Shown here: piece by piece, positions 1 to 6,625 of the stretch
Numbering within the stretch: the stretch's first letter is position 1
Layout of the letters: each line of letters starts with the position of its first letter
Assembly (NCBI GenBank): GCA_030688705.1
Contig: JAUYJH010000164.1
Span: forward strand, 1-13,246
Direction: 5' to 3'
DNA length: 13,246 bases
From: Deltaproteobacteria bacterium
Lineage (GTDB): Bacteria; UBA10199; SPLOWO2-01-44-7
The notes under the pieces: model-generated
Told to the model about the DNA's origin: nothing
The model's database searches: none
What the model saw: only the letters and a program-made list of their open reading frames with translations
Made by a program: the position numbers and the translations under genes

Positions 1-1194
1 TTCCGGCAATGGAAGATAGAGATGGGGCGGAATCGGCAGATCGCGAAGCGTCGTAAAAAAAAGATTCCCCGTTCTTGAAACCCCATTCGGGAGTTTTCTC
101 GCAAAGGGATAATAATAAATCGCGCCCTCCAAAACCGCCGCCAGCGTGACTTTCCCAACATAGTCCGGAATATCCTCAAAGGCTTTTTTGACCAGCACCT
201 CTGCCGTCGCGTCGATTTGATGGGGGTCCCTGTCCGTGCCCATAATCAACACCACTTCTTTTAAGTCTTTGCGGCGCGCCACTGTTTGCAGAGCCTGATT
301 GAAAATTTCAAAAAGAGGCCGGCGGGTGTGCGGGGGGAGATGCGGATCGACGTAAATTTCCACCGTACCGGCCGCGTGGGGGCGTTCGTGGACCAAAACG
401 CCGAACGGTTTTTCATCAAATTGGAGTTCCAGAATTTCCCATTTTTCATAGGCCGCATCGTAATAATATTTTCTTAAATCCCTCCCCCCCCTAAAAAACC
501 CGTAGATTACTTTCACGTCAGGAGAAAGCCGAAGCGTAACCCGCATTTCATCCCCTTGAGACAAAATATCCGGGGGGAGCCCCTCCACCAGCCCCCAGGT
601 ATCATGCAAGGGGTAATCCAGCGTTACTCCGTTTAACGGAAACACAATGGAGAGATCCTCCATGTCGGGAAAATGGCTCCTGGCCTCTTTGATAACGGTG
701 GCCAGCCACGAGACGGTTGTCCGGCTTTCCAAGACCGCGGGAGGCAGTGTACACGAGACATGCTTCTCACCGCCACGGCGCGACACATCCAGCGTTACGG
801 TCATATCCTCCGGCGCGCCCCCCTCTTCCCCCAGAGTCTTTCGGACGTACGCCAGCATTTCTTCAACCGATCCGAAACGGACCCCGCTTAACGTTTGCGG
901 ATTCACCGCGTAAATCCCCAGACTCCACTGTAAGGGATCCACCTCTTGAACCAGACGGCAGAGCCAGTCTTGCCGCAAGGGAATCGTCCGGTTTGCACCG
1001 ACGTATTTTATGGCTTCCCGAAGATCGGGAGACGCAATTTTTTCACAACGAAATCCCTCAAGAACAGTCTGAAGAGTGGCGGCAATGCTGGCCTCTTCCC
1101 CCCGTTCAAAGGCGGCCTCTATTTCCGCGGCCGCGGTAACCGGATCGACCCAGCCCATGGGGGAAAAAAGAAATGTAACAGGCAGAGTATTCAT
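1..1194 (-). CDS. Unknown protein, C-terminus beyond left edge
   Basis: Read on the minus strand, an uninterrupted frame of 398 codons runs from ATG at 1194 to base 1 with no stop, so the C-terminus is outside the window. An in-frame TAA five codons upstream of the ATG fixes the start region. The protein begins MNTLPVTFLFSPMGWVDP. It has no signal peptide and no clear membrane segment, and it alternates acidic helical stretches with beta-like stretches (for example LKEVVLIMGTDRDP near residues 311-324 and AIYYYPFARKLPNG near 358-371). I do not recognise a family. Codon use looks coding throughout: the frame survives a run of eight G and several T-runs. There is no good Shine-Dalgarno sequence, but a sigma-28-like promoter lies 17 nt upstream. 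It is transcribed divergently from deoC. Existence of the gene is well supported; its function is unknown. Confidence 0.85.
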   Translation of the reverse strand, partial: MNTLPVTFLFSPMGWVDPVTAAAEIEAAFERGEEASIAATLQTVLEGFRCEKIASPDLREAIKYVGANRTIPLRQDWLCRLVQEVDPLQWSLGIYAVNPQTLSGVRFGSVEEMLAYVRKTLGEEGGAPEDMTVTLDVSRRGGEKHVSCTLPPAVLESRTTVSWLATVIKEARSHFPDMEDLSIVFPLNGVTLDYPLHDTWGLVEGLPPDILSQGDEMRVTLRLSPDVKVIYGFFRGGRDLRKYYYDAAYEKWEILELQFDEKPFGVLVHERPHAAGTVEIYVDPHLPPHTRRPLFEIFNQALQTVARRKDLKEVVLIMGTDRDPHQIDATAEVLVKKAFEDIPDYVGKVTLAAVLEGAIYYYPFARKLPNGVSRTGNLFFTTLRDLPIPPHLYLPLPE

Positions 1195-1210
1195 TTGGCG
1201 TCTGCTTTAT

Positions 1211-1237
1211 CTATCGGATATCCCTCAAAAAAGTTGC
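1211..1237 (-). promoter_or_regulatory. Sigma-28 (FliA)-like promoter motif
   Basis: On the minus strand the motif reads GCAACTTT, 11 bases, then TCCGATAG. This matches the layout of the FliA consensus TAAAGTTT-N11-GCCGATAA, with the core CCGATA intact and exact spacing. The same arrangement with the same spacing occurs upstream of the other unknown gene at 10175-10201. It ends 16 nt before the ATG at 1194, so the 5' leader would be very short. The assignment to sigma-28 is an inference from consensus and recurrence. Confidence 0.6.
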
Positions 1238-1258
1238 CTATAAAAATCATCTAGTTAA

Positions 1259-1325
1259 CAAAAGGTCCCCCCTCTAGGGGTCCGACACCTACAAAAGGGT
1301 CCCCCACGTAGGGGTCCGACACCTC
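1259..1325. repeat. Two tandem GC-rich hairpin repeats
   Basis: Two adjacent copies of about 33-34 bp (1259-1291 and 1292-1325) share the start CAAAAGG, a run of C, a short variable centre, then GGGGTCCGACACCT. Within each copy CCCC and GGGG can pair around a 4-5 nt loop (TCTA in the first, ACGTA in the second), so each forms a small hairpin. They lie between the divergent promoter and deoC. They may be extragenic palindromic repeats, or part of the deoC leader if transcription starts upstream. The rest of the 1195-1361 spacer shows no convincing sigma-70 promoter. Confidence 0.7.
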
Positions 1326-1361
1326 ATAGGGGGAGGTGGTAGTTTATTATTTCTTCACAAA

Positions 1362-2306
1362 ATGACTCAAAATGGATATACAGCCGCCATCTCAATGACA
1401 TTGGATATATCACAAACCACCGTTGACCAAGTAGGTATCGAAGAGCGGGCCGCCTCTTTGGCCAAACGTTCCATCAAAAAAGAGACTAAAATCAATGGGA
1501 TAAAGCTGGCGATGAGCATGATCGATCTGACCACCCTTGAGGGGAAAGATTCGGCCGGCAAGGTAGAGGCGATGTGCCAGAAAGCAATACATCCGCTGGA
1601 CCCTTCGACGGAGCTCAGGGTGAACGGACATGTCCCCAGTGTGGCGGCGGTCTGCGTTTATCCTAATATGGTGGCGGTCGCCAAAAAAGCGCTGGCCGGC
1701 ACCCATGTTAAGGTAGCCTCCGTTGCCACCGGTTTTCCAAGCGGACTCACCCCTCTCCCCATCAAAATTGAAGAGACCAAACGGGTGGTCGACATGGGGG
1801 CCGATGAAGTCGATATGGTGATCGACCGTGGCGCCTTTTTAAGCGGCGAATTTAAAAAAGTGGCCAATGAAATTGCCAAAGTCAAAGAGGCTTGCGGTTT
1901 AGCCCATCTCAAGGTGATTTTAGAGACAGGCGAGCTGGAAACTTATGATAACGTCCGCAAGGCCAGCTGGCTCGCGATGCAAGCGGGTGCCGATTTTATA
2001 AAAACATCCACCGGCAAAGCGGCGGTCAGCGCCACGCCGGGGGTCACCCTCGTCATGCTCGAGGCGATCCGCGATTTCTGGTATAAGACCGGCAAAAGGA
2101 TCGGGATGAAACCGGCCGGCGGCATTCGGACCAGCAAACAGGCGATGCATTACTTGGTTTTGGTCAAAGAAACTTTGGGCGATGCTTGGCTCTCTCCCGA
2201 TTGGTTCCGGTTTGGCGCCAGCACATTGACGAATGATTTGCTCATGCAATTGGTGAAAGAATCGACCGGAAGATATCAATCGCTCGATTATTTCACGGTG
2301 GATTAA
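1362..2306 (+). CDS. deoC: Deoxyribose-phosphate aldolase (DERA)
   Basis: Cytoplasmic class I aldolase that cleaves 2-deoxy-D-ribose 5-phosphate into glyceraldehyde 3-phosphate and acetaldehyde, the last step of deoxynucleoside breakdown. At 314 residues it is of the longer, eukaryote-like DERA type rather than the about 250-residue E. coli type. The Schiff-base lysine is Lys214 in DFIKTSTGK. The second lysine of the relay is Lys250 in GMKPAGGIRT, and the acid is Asp151 in DEVDMVID. A glycine-rich phosphate-binding region (GGIRT, FGAST) and a C-terminal Tyr-containing tail (YQSLDYFTVD) are present. The start is the first in-frame ATG; a GGAGGTGG sequence lies 22 nt upstream, too far for an ideal ribosome site, and Met12 (1395) is a possible alternative. 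The following ALDH genes would oxidise the acetaldehyde, so these three probably act as one pathway. Confidence 0.96.
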   Translation: MTQNGYTAAISMTLDISQTTVDQVGIEERAASLAKRSIKKETKINGIKLAMSMIDLTTLEGKDSAGKVEAMCQKAIHPLDPSTELRVNGHVPSVAAVCVYPNMVAVAKKALAGTHVKVASVATGFPSGLTPLPIKIEETKRVVDMGADEVDMVIDRGAFLSGEFKKVANEIAKVKEACGLAHLKVILETGELETYDNVRKASWLAMQAGADFIKTSTGKAAVSATPGVTLVMLEAIRDFWYKTGKRIGMKPAGGIRTSKQAMHYLVLVKETLGDAWLSPDWFRFGASTLTNDLLMQLVKESTGRYQSLDYFTVD

Positions 2307-2307
2307 G

Positions 2308-2398
2308 TTGTCATTCTGAGCGAAGCGAAGAATCCCGGGATTGCCACGGCCCCGGAGCCTGTCCTGAGCAGAGTCGAAGGGGGGCCTCGCAATGACAA
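2308..2398. repeat. Palindromic intergenic repeat, TTGTCATT/AATGACAA ends
   Basis: A 91 bp element with 8 bp terminal inverted repeats (TTGTCATT and AATGACAA) starts one base after the deoC stop codon and ends just before the ribosome site of the ALDH gene. Its left part reads TCATTCTGAGCGAAGCGAAG, a wording common in dispersed bacterial intergenic repeats. It shares its ends with the element at 12363-12450 but has a different centre. It probably folds in the transcript between the two genes. Confidence 0.8.
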
Positions 2399-2401
2399 AG
2401 T

Positions 2402-2407
2402 GAGGGG
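2402..2407 (+). promoter_or_regulatory. Ribosome binding site choosing ATG 2415
   Basis: GAGGGG lies 7 nt before ATG 2415. The longer alternative start, GTG at 2400, overlaps this site and has only repeat DNA upstream. This makes 2415 the preferred start of the ALDH. Confidence 0.75.
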
Positions 2408-2414
2408 TAAATTT

Positions 2415-3920
2415 ATGCCAACACTTGAAAAAAAAGTAACCCGTTTGGAAGTCGTCGAGCCGAAACAATTGAATTTCGGCAAAAAGTGGGATTATGCACC
2501 GGCACCCGAATCGACCGACCTTGTAAAAATTGCCCCGCGTTATGAATTATTTATCGGCGGCAAATTTGTAAAACCAAAATCGGGAAATTATTTTAAATCG
2601 ATCAACCCGGCCACCGAAGAGGTTTTGACCGAAGTCGCCGAGGCCAATGATGCCGATGTCGATGCCGCGGTCCGCGCCGCCAGAAACGCCTACGAAAAAT
2701 ATTGGTCGAAACTCCCCGCTGCCGAGCGAGCCAAATATATTTTCCGCATCGCCAGACAGCTTCAGGAAAAAGCAAGAGAGTTTGCCATTGTCGAAACGAT
2801 GGATGGGGGAAAACCGATCCGCGAGGCGAGGGATGTTGATATCCCGCTGGCCTGCGCCCACTTTTTTTATTACGCCGGCTGGGCCGACAAATTGGAGTAT
2901 GCCTTTCCGGGGCGCAAAACCAGGCCGCTCGGCGTGGCCGGCCAGATCATCCCCTGGAACTTTCCGTTGCTCATGGCCGCGTGGAAAATCGCACCGGCCT
3001 TGGCTTGCGGCAATACGGTTGTTTTAAAACCGGCGGAGACGACTCCCCTCACCTCTTTGCTTTTGGCTCAAATTATTCAAGAGGCCGATCTGCCGCCGGG
3101 GGTGGTCAATATTGTCACAGGGGCGGGAAAAACAGGGGCCGCACTGGTGAAACATCCCGATATCAATAAAGTGGCCTTCACCGGCTCCACGGATGTCGGC
3201 AAAATGATCATGCGGGCTGTCGCCGGAAGCGGGAAAAAACTGACATTAGAACTGGGGGGCAAGGCAGCCAACATTATTTTTGAAGATGCCCCGATCGACC
3301 AAGCAGTGGAGGGGATCATCAACGGAATTTATTTCAATCAGGGCCATGTCTGCTGCGCCGGCTCCCGTCTCTTTGTGCAGGAAGGGATTAAAGACATTGT
3401 CATCCGCAAATTGCAGGACCGTCTTCAAACCCTGCGGGTCGGCAATCCGCTCGATAAAAATACCGATGTCGGCGCCATTAATTCCCGCGAGCAACTGAAT
3501 AAAATTAAAGAGCTGGTGGAAAGCGGCGTGCAAGAGGGATGTGCGCTGCACCAGAGTGAGTGCACATTACCAAAAAAAGGGTTTTGGTTTGCGCCGACAT
3601 TTTTTACCGGCGTTGCGCAATCGAACCGGATTGCACAAGAAGAAATTTTTGGACCGGTTCTTTCCGTTTTGACTTTTCGCACGGTGGAAGAGGCGATCGA
3701 GAAGGCGAACAATACCGCTTACGGTCTGTCGGCCGGCGTTTGGACCGACAAAGGCTCCAAGATTTTTAAAGTTTCTTCCAAATTGAAAGCGGGCGTCATT
3801 TGGGCGAACACTTATAATAAATTCGATCCCACTTCTCCGTTTGGCGGATTCAAAGAATCGGGCTTTGGCAGAGAAGGTGGATTGCACGGATTGATGCCGT
3901 ATGTGGAGTTAGTCGGATGA
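2415..3920 (+). CDS. Aldehyde dehydrogenase, catalytically complete
   Basis: NAD(P)-dependent aldehyde dehydrogenase of 501 residues that oxidises an aldehyde to the acid, here probably the acetaldehyde released by DeoC. All key residues are visible: Asn182 in PWNFP, Lys205 in VVLKPAE, the cofactor turn FTGSTDVGK (255-263), the general base Glu279 in LELGG, the nucleophile Cys313 in NQGHVCCAGSR, and Glu410 in EEIFGPV. The length is that of a single-domain ALDH with a roughly 40-residue N-terminal extension. The gene lies 108 nt after deoC and precedes a shorter ALDH-like gene. That pair resembles the N- and C-terminal parts of ALDH16, so this is probably the catalytic half. Substrate choice cannot be read from sequence alone. 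Confidence 0.95.
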   Translation: MPTLEKKVTRLEVVEPKQLNFGKKWDYAPAPESTDLVKIAPRYELFIGGKFVKPKSGNYFKSINPATEEVLTEVAEANDADVDAAVRAARNAYEKYWSKLPAAERAKYIFRIARQLQEKAREFAIVETMDGGKPIREARDVDIPLACAHFFYYAGWADKLEYAFPGRKTRPLGVAGQIIPWNFPLLMAAWKIAPALACGNTVVLKPAETTPLTSLLLAQIIQEADLPPGVVNIVTGAGKTGAALVKHPDINKVAFTGSTDVGKMIMRAVAGSGKKLTLELGGKAANIIFEDAPIDQAVEGIINGIYFNQGHVCCAGSRLFVQEGIKDIVIRKLQDRLQTLRVGNPLDKNTDVGAINSREQLNKIKELVESGVQEGCALHQSECTLPKKGFWFAPTFFTGVAQSNRIAQEEIFGPVLSVLTFRTVEEAIEKANNTAYGLSAGVWTDKGSKIFKVSSKLKAGVIWANTYNKFDPTSPFGGFKESGFGREGGLHGLMPYVELVG

Positions 3921-4033
3921 CAAATTCTAAATTCGAAATACTAAATTCTAAACAAAATCCAATTTTCCAAATTACAAATTTTAAACTGTTTGAAATTTGA
4001 AACATTGGAATTTAGAATTTGTTTAGGATTTAG
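3920..4033. repeat. AT-rich long palindromic element between ALDH genes
   Basis: The spacer between the two ALDH genes is almost entirely A/T and folds on itself. ACAAATTCTAAATTC (3920-3934) is repeated inverted and exact at 4008-4022. CTAAATTCTAAAC (3941-3953) matches 4021-4033 inverted with one mismatch. CAAATTTTAAAC (3975-3986) pairs with 3988-3999 with one mismatch around a single-base loop. The result is an imperfect hairpin of about 93-114 bp. It overlaps the last base of the preceding stop codon and ends before the ribosome site of the next gene. It resembles a mobile palindromic repeat more than a classical terminator. Confidence 0.75.
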
Positions 4034-4046
4034 AAATTGGGATTTT

Positions 4047-4052
4047 AAGGAG
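4047..4052 (+). promoter_or_regulatory. Ribosome binding site choosing ATG 4058
   Basis: AAGGAG is followed after 5 nt by ATG 4058. The in-frame GTG at 4052 would overlap the ribosome site, so the ATG is preferred. Confidence 0.8.
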
Positions 4053-4057
4053 TGGAT

Positions 4058-4939
4058 ATGCAAAAAAGATCAGAAATTCTCAAAACCTATAAACTCTTCA
4101 TCAACGGGCAATTCCCCCGTTCTGAATCGGGTCACTATTTTCAACTGCTCTCTCCCAAAACGAAAAAACCGATTGCGAATGTTGCCAGAGGTTCGCGAAA
4201 AGATTTGCGCGATGCGGTCGGCGCCGCGCGCAAAGCATTGCCGGGGTGGAGTTCCAAGACCGCCTATAACCGGGGACAGATTTTATACCGGATGGCTGAA
4301 GTCTTGGAGGGGCGTAAGGAAGAATTGATTGCGGAAATGGTAAAGATGACCGGGGCTACCCCGAAAAAAGCGGAACAAGAGGTGACCAGCTGTATCGACC
4401 GTCTCGTTTGGTATGCCGGCTGGTCGGACAAATACCAACAGATTTTTGGCACCGTCAATCCGGTGGCCGCTCCCTATTTCAATTTTACATTGCCGGAACC
4501 AGTCGGTGTGGTGGGGATTATCGTCTCCGATGAATTACCGCTTGTGCCGCTTGTTTCCAAACTGGCCCCCGCGATTTTAGCCGGCAATACCGTTGTCATG
4601 CTCGCCAGCGAAAAATATCCGTTGTCGGCGATTACTTTCGCCGAAATGATTGCAACCTCCGATGTGCCGGCCGGCGTTGTCAACATTTTGACCGGCATCA
4701 AAAAAGAATTGATCGCTCATTTGGCAAAACATATGGATGTCAACTCGGTCAATTATACCGGTTCGGATCCTGAAATTTTAAAAATGCTGCAAGAAGAAGG
4801 AGCCGCCAACGTCAAAAGAATCATCGCCCACGATTATCCCAAAGGTGATGAATGGTTGAACAATGAAAGGGCCCAATCTCCCTATTGGATCCACTCTTTC
4901 GTCGAAATGAAAACCACCTGGCACCCCATTGGCATTTAA
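4058..4939 (+). CDS. Truncated ALDH-like protein, catalytically dead
   Basis: A 293-residue ALDH homologue that aligns with the cofactor-binding half only. It follows the preceding enzyme from the N-terminus (YKLFINGQF) through LVWYAGWSDK (117-126), PVGVVGIIV (148-156) and APAILAGNTVV (170-180) to VNYTGSDPEILK (231-242), then ends in a distinct tail, PYWIHSFVEMKTTWHPIG. The catalytic Asn is replaced (SDELP for PWNFP), the cofactor Lys is replaced (MLASE for LKPAE), and the Cys-containing domain is absent. It is probably natural rather than a frameshift: the tail is clean, the frame is intact, and the length matches the shorter C-terminal ALDH-like domain of ALDH16. With the 501-residue gene the total (794) is close to a one-chain ALDH16. 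Likely a structural or dimerisation partner of the upstream enzyme. Confidence 0.85.
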   Translation: MQKRSEILKTYKLFINGQFPRSESGHYFQLLSPKTKKPIANVARGSRKDLRDAVGAARKALPGWSSKTAYNRGQILYRMAEVLEGRKEELIAEMVKMTGATPKKAEQEVTSCIDRLVWYAGWSDKYQQIFGTVNPVAAPYFNFTLPEPVGVVGIIVSDELPLVPLVSKLAPAILAGNTVVMLASEKYPLSAITFAEMIATSDVPAGVVNILTGIKKELIAHLAKHMDVNSVNYTGSDPEILKMLQEEGAANVKRIIAHDYPKGDEWLNNERAQSPYWIHSFVEMKTTWHPIGI

Positions 4940-5116
4940 AAACAAAATGTATCCAATATTCTTTCGTTGAATCAAAGTGTTAGCGATTATTGTCCGAGAA
5001 TGCTCTACAACTTCCAGTTTTTGCTGCATTTTTGGCCACTTTGTCCTTGTCAGATTACGCATAATGTCATAGTCAAAACCCATTCGTTTCGTTCTGTAAA
5101 AACAAAATCCTGACAA
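4940..5116. other. AT-richer spacer, possible gene remnant on minus strand
   Basis: This 177 bp spacer holds no plus-strand gene. Read on the minus strand it is fully open and protein-like, with text such as MGFDYDIMRNLTRTKWPKMQ and RTIIANTLIQRKN, and it is poorer in GC than its surroundings. The open frame continues antisense into both neighbours, so a full gene is unlikely; a decayed fragment is possible. It may also hold the promoter of the following gene, but no clear -35/-10 pair is visible. Confidence 0.3.
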
Positions 5117-6616
5117 GTGAAGAGGTGGGTGGAGTACGACTGTACGCAGTATAGGAATAACCCTATTCATATGATAGCCGGGAAGATGGAAACGACGAGA
5201 CGTCCCTCCTGGAGGCAAACCGAGAAGCAGTATTTCTTGGAAGACCCCTCCAAACTCTGTTTTATTGAAGAAAATCCCGATATTTCCGGTTCTCCCCTCT
5301 GGCCTTCTGATTCTTCTTTCGATGCCGAAAGAATCACCACCAACTTGAATGCGGCTCAAGAAACTTTAAAAAAGATCGGCGGTTTTGTTTTCGCCCGGCA
5401 TCTTGTTTTGAACGGGGAAAGAGAGTTGGATTCTGAAAATCTTTGCTGGCAAGAGAATCCTTCAAAGCTCTCCACCACTTTTGTTTCCGGCTTTCTGCTC
5501 CCCCGTTCCAGAATCAGCGCATCGCGGATCGGCTTTTATCCAAAAGAGGGCGAGATTCCTTCTTTAAAAGAAAGTGTCAAAAATCTAAAAGGGACATGGC
5601 TCGCCTCAAACCTCGGCTATTTCATCACCTCTAAATTAATTCGTCAGCTAAACAGCAGGCACCCAAAAGAAGAACATCTTCAAGAATCCGACAACAGCTA
5701 TTTGGGGGGTTATTTTGTCCGGCAAAAAGATGGGATGATCGCCTATCCCCCCCACTTTGGCACCTGCGGCGTCGGCATTACCAAAAATGGGGAACCGGTC
5801 TTGGTGAACGATGTCCGTTTAGGCGGCGGAACAATCGAAATCGGCGATCAAAAATTTAAATGGAGTGAAGTGGATGTGAATCCGAAAAGTGCCGACGGAA
5901 AACAACTGGTGGTTTACACACCTTCTCACAATTTGGAAACAATCGGCAAAAACAGAATCAATGTCGTTGTTGTCAATGAAGGACAAGGGACTTATCCGGC
6001 ACCAAAAATTGCTTATATTAAAGACGGGGAGCTCCGACAACCGGCGGGGGCGGTGGTGTTTTCGTTTCCGTCATCCCGACGAAAGTCGGGATCCAGTCGT
6101 GACTGGATTCCGGCTTCCGCCGGAATGACGGTTAAATTCGAGTTTGAACCGTGGTTCGATGAAAAACTCTGGAACAGTCTCGATTGTTTTTACGAAGGGC
6201 TCATGGAGCTCTCTTTAGACGGCCATCACAATTTCAAAGACTGGCTCCACCCCAATGCCGTCTTGACGCAAGAGACCTTCATTCCCAATCCGCTTCGGAG
6301 AGAACCGCGGAATATCTTGATCGAAACGGAAAAATATTTCGGCTCCTTTGCTTTCAGCGGGCGCTATGAACATTCGCTCGGCATTTCTTTCGATGAAATC
6401 ATTCCGGCGCTCAAAAATATTCTGAACCAATTGGCGCCAAAACAAAATTTGAAAAAAGTTTTCAGTTTGGACGGCGGTTCCGGCGCCAAACTCTGCCTTG
6501 TGAAAAACGGCGAGGTGGGCGCCTTAAACTGGGTCGCCCCCGGCATGCGCAACCGGCTGGGGGATCCGAACGGCAATACCTATTCGTGTCTGCTGTTGAA
6601 CATTGGTGATCAATAG
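5117..6616 (+). CDS. Phosphodiester glycosidase-like protein (NAGPA/DUF2233-type)
   Basis: 499 residues from GTG 5117. The start is uncertain: Met19 (5171) and Met24 (5186) are alternatives and none has a good ribosome site. The C-terminal half has the NAGPA (uncovering enzyme) pattern: LASNLGYFI (162-170), GMIAYPPHFGTCGVGITKNG (206-225), then REPRNILIETEKYFGSFAFSGR (about 395-416, the usual position of an R-x-A-I-G strand), SLGISFDEI (420-428), and SLDGGSGAKLCLV followed by a Asn/Gly-rich end (450-490). Family members hydrolyse GlcNAc-phosphodiesters or related linkages; the exact substrate here is unknown. No signal peptide is visible with any start, unusual for a family that is often exported. 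Residues about 318-338 (ending DWIPASAGMT) come from an inserted palindromic repeat yet the frame stays open. The stop codon overlaps the ribosome site of the next gene, so translation is probably coupled. Confidence 0.75.
   Translation: MKRWVEYDCTQYRNNPIHMIAGKMETTRRPSWRQTEKQYFLEDPSKLCFIEENPDISGSPLWPSDSSFDAERITTNLNAAQETLKKIGGFVFARHLVLNGERELDSENLCWQENPSKLSTTFVSGFLLPRSRISASRIGFYPKEGEIPSLKESVKNLKGTWLASNLGYFITSKLIRQLNSRHPKEEHLQESDNSYLGGYFVRQKDGMIAYPPHFGTCGVGITKNGEPVLVNDVRLGGGTIEIGDQKFKWSEVDVNPKSADGKQLVVYTPSHNLETIGKNRINVVVVNEGQGTYPAPKIAYIKDGELRQPAGAVVFSFPSSRRKSGSSRDWIPASAGMTVKFEFEPWFDEKLWNSLDCFYEGLMELSLDGHHNFKDWLHPNAVLTQETFIPNPLRREPRNILIETEKYFGSFAFSGRYEHSLGISFDEIIPALKNILNQLAPKQNLKKVFSLDGGSGAKLCLVKNGEVGALNWVAPGMRNRLGDPNGNTYSCLLLNIGDQ
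6068..6131. repeat. In-frame palindromic repeat insertion
   Basis: A 64 bp palindrome runs from CCGTCATCCCGAC to GCCGGAATGACGG. It consists of two head-to-head repeat halves, each ending in a GGATCCAGT or CTGGATTCC core. It lies inside the glycosidase-like gene and is translated without a stop. The same family occurs at 10211-10237 and 13103-13149. Confidence 0.9.
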
Positions 6617-6625
6617 GGGGAACTC

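Noticed and set aside
646..1254. Plus-strand open frames at the left end
   Set aside because: They overlap the long minus-strand frame 1-1194, which has better protein character and a promoter-like motif.
1259..1325. CRISPR array
   Set aside because: Only two adjacent copies without spacers, each a self-pairing hairpin, and no cas genes.
4058..4939. Short ALDH as a frameshifted pseudogene
   Set aside because: The end has a clean tail, no ALDH catalytic-domain sequence is visible in other frames downstream, and the length fits the ALDH16 second domain.
4778..5359. 193-codon minus-strand frame as a complete gene
   Set aside because: Most of it is antisense to the ALDH-like and glycosidase-like genes; only the spacer portion looks protein-like, so it is reported as a possible remnant only.
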